11,655 bases of DNA, taken from the NCBI GenBank assembly GCA_905209765.1, contig CAJLUE010000055.1, positions 1 to 11,655 of the forward strand. Direction: 5' to 3'. Positions 6,136 to 11,653 of the stretch are shown here, piece by piece; positions within the stretch are counted from its first letter, which is position 1; each line of letters opens with the position of its first letter. This DNA is from an uncultured Collinsella sp. (GTDB lineage: Bacteria > Actinomycetota > Coriobacteriia > Coriobacteriales > Coriobacteriaceae). The notes beneath the pieces were generated by a model. It searched no databases, had not been told where the DNA came from, and was given only the letters and a program-made list of their open reading frames with translations. Position numbers and translations under genes: made by a program.

Positions 6136-6684
6136 TTAGTCCTCCTCCATGATCACATGGCGGAACGCGCCGCCCTCGTAGATACCATAGCTGTGCGTGC
6201 CGTCCTTGGGGATGCTCACGCTGCCGGGATTGAAGAGCCACAGACCCGGGTGCGCGTTGCTTTCCTCGTTGACCTTGACGTGCGTGTGGCCGTAGACGAG
6301 CGCGGAGCCCTCGGGCAGCGCGGGCGCGTGGTCGACGCTGTTGTGCATGCCGGCGCCAAAGACGTGGCCGTGCGTCAGGAACAGCTCGCGGCCGACCTCG
6401 TCGAACAGCGTGGCGTAGTCGGCCATGACGGGAAAGTCGAGAACCATCTGGTCGACCTCGGCGTCGCAGTTGCCGCGCACCGCGATAATGCGGTCGGCCA
6501 GGGCGTTGAGCAGCGGAATCACGCGCTTGGGAGCATAGTCGCGCGGCAGGTCGTTGCGCGGACCGTGATAAAGCAGGTCGCCCAGCAGGACGATTCGGTC
6601 GGGCTGCTCGGCTTCGATGGCGGCGCAGAGGCGCTCGATCCAATATGCCGAGCCGTGGATGTCAGAAGCGATGAGGTATTTCAT
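6136..6684 (-). CDS. yfcE: YfcE-type metallophosphodiesterase
   Basis: The protein has 182 residues, against 184 for E. coli YfcE as I recall it. It carries every calcineurin-like metallophosphoesterase motif: D8 and H10 (SDIHGS), D36 (GDLLYHGPRN), N72 (RGNCD), H105 and H107 (LTHGHVFG), and H133 and H135 (YGHTHV). The order and the tail LFNPGSVSIPK match YfcE/MJ0936-type phosphodiesterases that bind Mn or other divalent metals. The natural substrate is unknown. ATG 6684 is chosen because AAAGGA lies 6 nt upstream and the MKYLIASDIHG start matches the family; the frame upstream to 6735 has no ribosome site. It is the middle gene of larC2-yfcE-mazG. Confidence 0.93.
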   Translation of the reverse strand: MKYLIASDIHGSAYWIERLCAAIEAEQPDRIVLLGDLLYHGPRNDLPRDYAPKRVIPLLNALADRIIAVRGNCDAEVDQMVLDFPVMADYATLFDEVGRELFLTHGHVFGAGMHNSVDHAPALPEGSALVYGHTHVKVNEESNAHPGLWLFNPGSVSIPKDGTHSYGIYEGGAFRHVIMEED

Positions 6685-6743
6685 GGAGGTCCTTTCGGGG
6701 TGGGGCTGACGTGGCCGAGCGCGGAATGTCGCCACCAGCCGCG

Positions 6744-7229
6744 TTATTCAAATCGCAGTGCCGCGCCCTGGGCCGCCTGCATCACGCGTTGGAGCGGCAC
6801 ATTGTGCTCACGGGCAAGGCGGGCGCAGTCTTCGTACTCGGGCGCCGCACGCTCACTGCCGTCGGGCAAGGTGGCCACCTTGACGGACACCTCGCCCCAC
6901 GGCGTCGTTACGCGCTCAAAGTAGCGCGGCAGGCAAACGCGCTCCATAACCTGGCGACGGATGCCATTGGTCGTGGTTTCCAAAAAGATGATCGTCTGCA
7001 GGCACTCGATATCCTCGTGGGTGCAGATTACCTGCAACTGCCAGCCAGGTCGGCCTTTCTTGCAATAGAGGGGCAGCCAGTGCACCTCGCGCGCGCCGGC
7101 CTCGCGCAGGCGGTCGGCGGCGTAGGCGAGCACCTCGGGCGACGCGTCGTCGATGTCGCACTCCAGCTTGACGATGGTTTCGGGCGCATCGGTCTCGCGG
7201 GACAGCGGAGATGTAGTTCCACGTTGCAT
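6744..7229 (-). CDS. Stand-alone C-terminal domain of nickel-pincer cofactor protein LarC (LarC2-like)
   Basis: The 161-residue protein matches only the C-terminal part of LarC (former DUF111), the CTP-dependent enzyme that inserts nickel into the pyridinium pincer cofactor of lactate racemase. Visible family motifs are KLECDIDDASPEVL (21-34), CKKGRPGW (56-63), FLETTTNGIRRQVMER (82-97), TPWGEVSVKVA (109-119) and PEYEDCARLA (130-139). Full LarC is about 400 residues; the N-terminal half is absent here and I find no larC1, larB or larE in the window. ATG 7229 has AAAGGAG about 10 nt upstream; the frame extending to 7376 crosses the promoter and a hairpin. Whether it still works in nickel-cofactor synthesis is unclear. 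It begins the larC2-yfcE-mazG operon, 59 nt before yfcE. Confidence 0.85.
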   Translation of the reverse strand: MQRGTTSPLSRETDAPETIVKLECDIDDASPEVLAYAADRLREAGAREVHWLPLYCKKGRPGWQLQVICTHEDIECLQTIIFLETTTNGIRRQVMERVCLPRYFERVTTPWGEVSVKVATLPDGSERAAPEYEDCARLAREHNVPLQRVMQAAQGAALRFE

Positions 7230-7272
7230 ACGGTCCGGCTCCTTTCCGCACGGGCTCGTTTTATTCACCCAA

Positions 7273-7283
7273 ACGCTAGCACA
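7273..7283 (-). promoter_or_regulatory. Extended -10 promoter of larC2-yfcE-mazG
   Basis: On the minus strand TGTGC precedes TAGCGT (complement of 7273-7278), which fits the TAnnnT form of actinobacterial -10 boxes. No clear -35 is visible. The leader would be about 37 nt. It shares the GTGCTA core with the proposed tRNA-Leu and ftsB promoters. Confidence 0.45.
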
Positions 7284-7340
7284 TCGCGAGCGGCGCAAGT
7301 GTGGCGGCGCGCGATGAGCGCGATTTTCCTTGTCTGCAAG

Positions 7341-7426
7341 AACCGACACTCCACCGCCTCGGCCAAACATGTACATCAGCCTCCAAACATGTCATTTTTT
7401 GTCGGTTTTGGAGGCTGAGGCACATG
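7341..7426. promoter_or_regulatory. Large inverted-repeat structure in the larC2/hisJ divergent spacer
   Basis: The 338-base spacer 7230-7567 holds no gene. TCAGCCTCCAAA (7376-7387) pairs perfectly with 7407-7418 around a 19-base loop, and CATGT/ACATG (7368-7372, 7422-7426) extends the stem past a 3x3 internal loop. CCAAACATGT occurs twice, at 7363-7372 and 7383-7392, exactly 20 bp apart. AACCGACA (7341-7348) is complementary to TGTCGGTT (7400-7407) in the hairpin loop, which would allow a pseudoknot or an alternative fold. It is about 105-190 bp upstream of the hisJ-like -10 and upstream of the larC2 -10 on the other strand. Its role, whether operator or structured RNA, is unknown. Confidence 0.55.
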
Positions 7427-7490
7427 ACTCGAAGCAAGGCCGATGTCGAGAGCCCGCCCTTATGCGCCGCCCGTCCTTTCCAGTCGATTT

Positions 7491-7535
7491 CGGCCCCCGG
7501 CGCGTTCATCGCACTGGGGGCCGCGCCGTTACAAT
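7491..7535 (+). promoter_or_regulatory. Promoter of the histidinol-phosphatase gene with a GC-rich inverted repeat
   Basis: TACAAT (7530-7535, 5/6) is a -10 about 33 nt before the ATG. TTCATC (7505-7510) is a weak -35 with a 19-bp spacer. CGGCCCCC (7491-7498) and GGGGGCCG (7516-7523) form a perfect 8-bp inverted repeat spanning the -35 region, which fits an operator or a cruciform. No T tract follows, so it is not a terminator. Confidence 0.45.
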
Positions 7536-7567
7536 GGAGCAGATTCGCTTGACGTAAAGGAGCCGAC

Positions 7568-8479
7568 ATGCCTGCTTGCCCACTGGTCGATTGCCATACC
7601 CACACCTCGTTTTCGGACGGACACGCCTCGTTTGAAGACAACGTCCGCGCCGCTGCTGCGGCCGGTTGCCGCACCATGGTCTCGGCCGATCACCTTACCC
7701 TGCCTGCCAGTATGGATGCCACCTGCGAGGTGCAGGTTGTCGAGGGCGACCTGCCGGCGCATCGTCTGGCTTTTGAGGATGCCCGCAAGCTTGCCGCGCA
7801 GATTGCGCCGGAGCTCGAGCTTGTCTATGGCTTTGAGTGCGATTGGTACGAAGGCTGCGAGCCTTTGGTTGAGCGCTGGTCCCGGGGCGCCGTCGTACGC
7901 CTGGGCAGCGTGCATTGGATTGGTAACCCGGGCAATATCATGGCAGGCGCTGCGGGCACGACGGGGACAGAGGGCGTCGCACGCCCCGATACGCCCGACT
8001 CACGCTGCGGCTGGATCGACGACGACACCAACCTGCACGTTTGGGAAAACCTGGGCGTGCGCGGCGTGTGGGAGCGCTATGTCGATGACTGGTGCCGCGC
8101 CTGCGAAAGCTCGCTCAACTTTGATGTGATGGCTCACCCCGACCTGGTCATGCGCTTTTCGAAGGAAGGCTTTGCGCCCGATTTTGACCCCGCACCGTTT
8201 TGGCGGCAGATGGCCGAGTGTGCGCACGATACGGGCCGCCGCGTTGAGGTCTCGACCGCCGCACCGCGCAAGGGGCTCGACGACTACTATCCCGCGACCG
8301 GCCTTTTGCGCTGCTTTGCCCATGCTGAGGCGCCCATTACCTTTGGCTCGGATGCGCACCGCGCCTGTGATATCTGCTGGAATATCCGCGAGGCCCAAGC
8401 CCATGCCTACGACTGCGGCTACCGAACCTTCGACATCCCCCACCCCACCGGCGAATGGGAGTCCACACCCCTCGCCTAG
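7568..8479 (+). CDS. PHP-family histidinol-phosphatase (HisJ/HisK type)
   Basis: The 303-residue protein is a PHP-domain phosphoesterase with a trinuclear metal site: H10 and H12 (DCHTHTSFSDG), H42 (SADH), E90 (YGFECDW), H116 (LGSVHWIG), H190 (MAHPDL), E227 (RVEVS), D262 and H264 (FGSDAHR). The HTHTSFSDG start, GFE and SVH motifs match histidinol-phosphatases of the HisJ class, which release phosphate from L-histidinol phosphate. The neighbouring his operon supports this, but other PHP phosphatases share the motifs. Residues 120-155 form a Gly/Asp-rich loop insertion. AAAGGAG five bases before ATG 7568 supports the start. It converges on hisE and is outside the operon, so it has its own promoter. 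Confidence 0.85.
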   Translation: MPACPLVDCHTHTSFSDGHASFEDNVRAAAAAGCRTMVSADHLTLPASMDATCEVQVVEGDLPAHRLAFEDARKLAAQIAPELELVYGFECDWYEGCEPLVERWSRGAVVRLGSVHWIGNPGNIMAGAAGTTGTEGVARPDTPDSRCGWIDDDTNLHVWENLGVRGVWERYVDDWCRACESSLNFDVMAHPDLVMRFSKEGFAPDFDPAPFWRQMAECAHDTGRRVEVSTAAPRKGLDDYYPATGLLRCFAHAEAPITFGSDAHRACDICWNIREAQAHAYDCGYRTFDIPHPTGEWESTPLA

Positions 8480-8492
8480 CCATCCCTTCATA

Positions 8493-8559
8493 AGTTGCGG
8501 TGAAATAGCTCCTATTTATAGCCCTAAGACCGTCAAACAAGAACTATTCCACCGCAACT
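8493..8559. repeat. 67-bp imperfect palindrome, copy B
   Basis: AGTTGCGGTGAAATAGCTC (8493-8511) pairs with 8541-8559 at 17 of 19 positions. The two exceptions are A-C on the plus strand and therefore G-T on the minus strand. It has the same length as copy A (1727-1793) and lies in reverse orientation to it on the map. Read in the sense of the upstream gene, the two copies agree at 49 of 67 positions by my hand alignment, and the 20 or so bases at each end are almost identical. It lies 13 nt past the histidinol-phosphatase stop and about 30 nt past the hisE stop, between convergent genes. Confidence 0.85.
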
Positions 8560-8589
8560 TCTATGGTCATCGGGGACGTTCTTTAACGA

Positions 8590-8907
8590 CTAGTGGCGGC
8601 GGGCGTTGAGTTCGCCGGCCAGCTCGTCAAGGGTAATGCCGTAGCGCTCAAGCGTCACGAGCAGGTGGTAGACCAGGTCGCCGGCCTCGTAGCGAATGTG
8701 ATCGTGGTCGTTATCCTTACAGGCCATGATCACCTCACTCGCCTCCTCGGCAAGCTTCTTGAGCAGCTCGTCCTCGACATCAGTCAGCAGTCGAGCGGTA
8801 TAGCTTTCCTGCGGCGACGCATCGCGACGACCGTGAATCACCTCGGCCAGCCCCGTTAGCGTCTCGCCGATATTTCCATCCTGAACATTTGCGGTACGCA
8901 CACCCAT
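8590..8907 (-). CDS. hisE: Phosphoribosyl-ATP pyrophosphatase HisE
   Basis: The 105-residue enzyme hydrolyses PRATP to PRAMP, the second step of histidine synthesis. It shows the all-alpha MazG-like fold with SYTARLL (35-41), the metal-binding KKLAEEASEV (50-59; E54, E55, E58) and YEAGDLVYHLLV (73-84; E74, D77). The length is normal for a stand-alone HisE rather than an HisIE fusion. AAAGGA about 8 nt upstream supports ATG 8907. It is the last gene of the leftward his operon, 46 nt after hisI. The only structure beyond it is palindrome B, with no classical terminator. Confidence 0.95.
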   Translation of the reverse strand: MGVRTANVQDGNIGETLTGLAEVIHGRRDASPQESYTARLLTDVEDELLKKLAEEASEVIMACKDNDHDHIRYEAGDLVYHLLVTLERYGITLDELAGELNARRH

Positions 8908-8953
8908 GGTTCAATCCTTTCTGGTTGGCCAAGCGCCTGGTCGAGCGCCCGCC

Positions 8954-9283
8954 CTACGCGAGTTTCTTAAAGAAGCAGGTACGGTTGCCGGTATGGCAGG
9001 CCGGACCCGGCGAGTCGACCTTGACCAGCAGCGTGTCGCTATCGCAGTCGGCCCAGAGTTCGCGAACCTCCTGCATGTTGCCGCTCGTCGCGCCCTTGTT
9101 CCAGAGCTCCTGGCGACTGCGGCTCCAAAACCACGTGGTGCCGGTCTTGAGCGTCAGCCCCACCGACTCCTCGTTCATCCAGGCAACCATGAGCACCTCG
9201 CCGGTGTCATACTGCTGAACCACACAAGGAATCAGCCCGCGGGCGTCGTACGCAAGCTTTGAAGGATCGGTTATCTCTTCCAT
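8954..9283 (-). CDS. hisI: Phosphoribosyl-AMP cyclohydrolase HisI
   Basis: The 109-residue enzyme opens the purine ring of PRAMP to give ProFAR, the third step of the pathway. Family motifs are MVAWMNEES (32-40), WFWSRSRQELWNKGATSGN (51-69), DCDSD (79-83; Mg ligands D79, D81, D83) and PACHTGNRTCFF (95-106). C80, C96 and C103 are the expected zinc cysteines. GGGGAGA just before ATG 9283 fixes the start. A longer open frame back to 9352 enters the hisF-hisI palindrome and lacks a ribosome site. The 142-nt gap to hisF is unusually wide for this otherwise tight operon. Confidence 0.96.
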   Translation of the reverse strand: MEEITDPSKLAYDARGLIPCVVQQYDTGEVLMVAWMNEESVGLTLKTGTTWFWSRSRQELWNKGATSGNMQEVRELWADCDSDTLLVKVDSPGPACHTGNRTCFFKKLA

Positions 9284-9321
9284 TTCTCTCCCCAAATTCA
9301 AACTTCGCAGGTCGGCGAGGG

Positions 9322-9416
9322 TTGTCCAGGTGCCCGAGATTCCGAGCGACAAGCCCGACGACGCGTACTTAAGTACGCGAGGAGGGTTGGAGCCGGAAGG
9401 TCGGGTGCCTGGGCAA
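9322..9416. repeat. 95-nt imperfect palindrome between hisF and hisI
   Basis: The centre is a perfect 18-bp palindrome CGCGTACTTAAGTACGCG (9362-9379). The ends, 9322-9337 and 9401-9416, pair at all 16 positions if G-T pairs are allowed (three of them), and only on the plus strand. On the minus strand, which is the operon transcript, the same three positions are A-C mismatches. The intervening arms pair partly. There is no T tract. The flanking motifs GAGCGACAAGC (9344-9354) and CCGGAAGG (9393-9400) resemble those in the element after tRNA-Leu. It may slow, protect or partly stop the his transcript. Confidence 0.8.
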
Positions 9417-9425
9417 GCCGCAGCA

Positions 9426-10208
9426 TTAGAAGTCCAGCCTCACAGGGATGCCCTGCGAGGCCATATACTCCTTCACCTGGCGAATGCTGAAGGTTCCAAA
9501 GTGAAAGACGCTCGCCGCCAGCACGGCGTCGGCCTCGCCCTCGATCACGCCCTCGGCAAAATGCTCGAGCGTGCCCACGCCGCCGCTCGCGATGACGGGG
9601 ATTGGCACCGCGCGGGCCACGGCGCGGGTGAGCGCCAAATCAAAACCGGCCTTGGTGCCGTCGCGGTCCATGCTGGTAAGCAAGATCTCGCCGGCGCCGC
9701 GACGAGCCGCCTCCTCGGCCCACGCCACCGCGTCGATGCCCGTGGCGTTGCGACCGCCCGCCGTGAAGACCTCCCACCTATCGGCACCGGATGCGCCGGG
9801 CAGGCCCACACGCTTGGCATCAATCGCCACGACCACGGCCTGGCTGCCAAACGCCGCGGCAGCCTGGCTAATCAGCGACGGATCGCGCACGGCCGCCGAG
9901 TTGAGCGACACCTTGTCGGCACCGGCGGCAACCATGGTGCGCATGCCCGCCAGGTCGCGAAAGCCGCCGCCCACGGTATAGGGAATGGCGAGCTCCTCGG
10001 CCGCGTGCGCTGCCATCTCGATGGTCGTCGCGCGGTTGTCGCTCGTGGCAGTAATGTCCAGGAAGACGACCTCGTCCGCACCCTCGCGGTCGTAGGCACG
10101 CGCCAGTTCCACCGGATCGCCCGCATCGCGCAAGCTCACAAAGTTAACTCCCTTGACCACGCGGCCGTCCTTGACGTCCAGACAGGGAATTACGCGCTTG
10201 GTAAGCAT
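9426..10208 (-). CDS. hisF: Imidazole glycerol phosphate synthase, cyclase subunit HisF
   Basis: HisF is a (beta/alpha)8 barrel that uses ammonia delivered by HisH to turn PRFAR into IGP and AICAR. The 260-residue protein has normal length, the start MLTKRVIPCLDVKDGRVVKG with catalytic D11, VNFVSLRDAGDP (21-32), TVGGGFRD (78-85), the second catalytic D130 (VVAIDAKR), the TSMDRDGTKAGFD phosphate region (178-190) and ASGGVG (207-212). The GAGGAG at the very end of hisA serves as ribosome site. Only three bases separate the hisA stop and ATG 10208, implying translational coupling. Confidence 0.98.
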   Translation of the reverse strand: MLTKRVIPCLDVKDGRVVKGVNFVSLRDAGDPVELARAYDREGADEVVFLDITATSDNRATTIEMAAHAAEELAIPYTVGGGFRDLAGMRTMVAAGADKVSLNSAAVRDPSLISQAAAAFGSQAVVVAIDAKRVGLPGASGADRWEVFTAGGRNATGIDAVAWAEEAARRGAGEILLTSMDRDGTKAGFDLALTRAVARAVPIPVIASGGVGTLEHFAEGVIEGEADAVLAASVFHFGTFSIRQVKEYMASQGIPVRLDF

Positions 10209-10211
10209 GGG

Positions 10212-10955
10212 CTACTCCTCCCCTCGGGCGGCGGCCAGCGCCTGGGCCAGCGTAAAGTTGCCCTCGTAGAGCGCACGGCCGGTAATGGCGCCTTCAATCG
10301 CGCCCTCACCCACCGCGGCCAGTGCGCGGATGTCGTCGAGCGTCGAGATGCCGCCCGAAGCCACGACGGAAAAGCCCGCGACCTCGGCCACATGGCGATA
10401 CGCCGCCACATCGATACCCGTCTGCATGCCATCGCGCGCGATGTCGGTATACACCAGATGCTTAAAGCCCAGCTCAGAAAGCTGCGCCACAGCATCGTCG
10501 AGCGCCACGCCCGCGCCGTCACGCCAGCCGTTCACCTTGACCTGACCGTCGCGCGCGGCGATGTCTGCCACCAGCAACTCACCAAAGCCTTGGGCTGCCA
10601 CTTCGGCAAAACCCGGCTCGGTCACCAGCACGGTGCCCAGCGCGATACGGCATGCGCCGTAGCCTGCCAACTCGTCGATGCGCGCAAGCGAGCGGACGCC
10701 GCCGCCCACGTCCACGGACAGACCGTCGACGCCGCAGATGGCCTTAATCGCCGCCGAGTTGGCAGCGCGTGCGCCCTCGTCCTCGCCAAAGGCAGCGGAC
10801 AGGTCGACGACGTGCACCCAGCTCGCGCCCTGTTCGGCAAACGTGCGGGCAACGGCCACGGGATCGTCGGAATATACCTTGCAGCGGCTGCGGTCACCGC
10901 GCTCCAGGCGCACGACCTTGCCGCCAATCAGATCGATTGCGGGAAACAGGATCAT
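10212..10955 (-). CDS. hisA: ProFAR isomerase HisA
   Basis: The 247-residue (beta/alpha)8 barrel carries out the Amadori rearrangement of ProFAR to PRFAR. It shows MILFPAIDLIGGKVVRL with D8 as catalytic base, the VGGGVRS phosphate loop (83-89), LVADIAARDGQVKVNGW (128-144) with D131 as the likely catalytic acid, YTDIARDGMQTG (169-180) and ASGGIS (199-204). The Trp of NGW and its Arg neighbour suggest ordinary HisA rather than a bifunctional PriA, but this cannot be settled by eye, and actinobacteria often use PriA. The ATG overlaps the hisH stop as ATGA. GAGGAGG six bases upstream is a strong ribosome site. Confidence 0.93.
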   Translation of the reverse strand: MILFPAIDLIGGKVVRLERGDRSRCKVYSDDPVAVARTFAEQGASWVHVVDLSAAFGEDEGARAANSAAIKAICGVDGLSVDVGGGVRSLARIDELAGYGACRIALGTVLVTEPGFAEVAAQGFGELLVADIAARDGQVKVNGWRDGAGVALDDAVAQLSELGFKHLVYTDIARDGMQTGIDVAAYRHVAEVAGFSVVASGGISTLDDIRALAAVGEGAIEGAITGRALYEGNFTLAQALAAARGEE

Positions 10956-11653
10956 CGGCCAACCTCCTCGACGATGCTCACAAAGTTCTTAAGGATGCGC
11001 TGACCCAGCGCGGAGGATTTCTCGGGATGGAACTGGCAGCCCCACACGTTGCCATGGCGCACGATGCACGGGAAGCTCCGCGTATAGTGTGTGCACGCCA
11101 GCACATCGGCGGCATCGGCGTCGTCAGCCACCGCGTAGCTGTGGGTGAAGTACATGTTGGCACCCTCGGCAAAACCGGCAAGCAGCGGATCGGCCGCACC
11201 GGCGGGCGTCATGTGCACCTGGTCCCAGCCCACGTGCGGCACCTTCAGGCGGCTCGACTCCAAGCGCGTGCACGAACCGCGCATAATGCCCAGGCCATCG
11301 ACCCAGGGACCGCCAGCCTGCTCGGGGGCGCTGCCGTCGGCGACCGCGCCCTCGTCCGCAGGCACGCCCTCGTTGCCGCGCTCAAAAAATAGCTGAAGGC
11401 CCAGGCAGATGCCGAACAGCGGGGTTCCGGCGGCAACGGCGTCGAGCACCGCGTCCGCCTCGCCGCTCTGGCGCATAAAGGCGATCGCGTCATAGAACGC
11501 ACCCACGCCCGGGATGACCAGGCCGTCGGCGCGGCGGATCTGCTCCGGATCGTCCGACGTGCAGGCGGCGGCACCGGCGCGCACAAGCCCGCGCACGACG
11601 CTCGACAAGTTGCCCTTGTGGTAGTCGACCACCACGATCTTCGGTTCGCCCAC
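10952..11653 (-). CDS. hisH: Imidazole glycerol phosphate synthase, glutaminase subunit HisH
   Basis: This class I glutamine amidotransferase hydrolyses glutamine and channels ammonia to HisF. Visible motifs are VVDYHKGNLSSV (8-19), IPGVGAF (47-53), GICLGLQLFF (81-90) with nucleophile C83, PHVGWDQV (139-146), YFTHSYAV (168-175) and CQFHPEKS (206-213) with H209 and E211. Residues about 94-116 are an acidic Gly/Ala-rich insertion between the oxyanion region and the WVDGLGIM strand, making the protein 233 residues instead of the usual 200 or so. I give a GTG start at 11653, two bases from the window edge. The ribosome site is not visible, so the true start could lie outside. It overlaps hisA by four bases. 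Confidence 0.93.
   Translation of the reverse strand: MGEPKIVVVDYHKGNLSSVVRGLVRAGAAACTSDDPEQIRRADGLVIPGVGAFYDAIAFMRQSGEADAVLDAVAAGTPLFGICLGLQLFFERGNEGVPADEGAVADGSAPEQAGGPWVDGLGIMRGSCTRLESSRLKVPHVGWDQVHMTPAGAADPLLAGFAEGANMYFTHSYAVADDADAADVLACTHYTRSFPCIVRHGNVWGCQFHPEKSSALGQRILKNFVSIVEEVGR

Noticed and set aside
5273..6643. A 456-codon version of mazG starting at 6643
   Set aside because: The extra part overlaps yfcE completely in another frame and is Arg-rich without similarity. ATG 6133 has a good ribosome site and family-like N-terminus.
6744..7376. A longer LarC2 starting at 7376, or a frameshifted larC1 upstream
   Set aside because: The extension crosses the promoter and hairpin region. 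I looked for LarC N-terminal motifs upstream in the other frames and saw none.
8493..8559. Palindrome copy B as an ordinary intrinsic terminator
   Set aside because: Neither strand has a run of T directly after the stem, so it does not fit the classical form, although a role at transcript ends remains possible.
8954..9352. HisI starting at 9352
   Set aside because: The added residues come from the palindrome and have no ribosome site. ATG 9283 has GGGGAGA in the right place.
9330..11003. A 557-codon open frame on the plus strand across the his genes
   Set aside because: It is antisense to hisF, hisA and part of hisH, which carry all family motifs. Such long shadows are expected in GC-rich genes, and the translation is low-complexity with many His, Ala and Arg.
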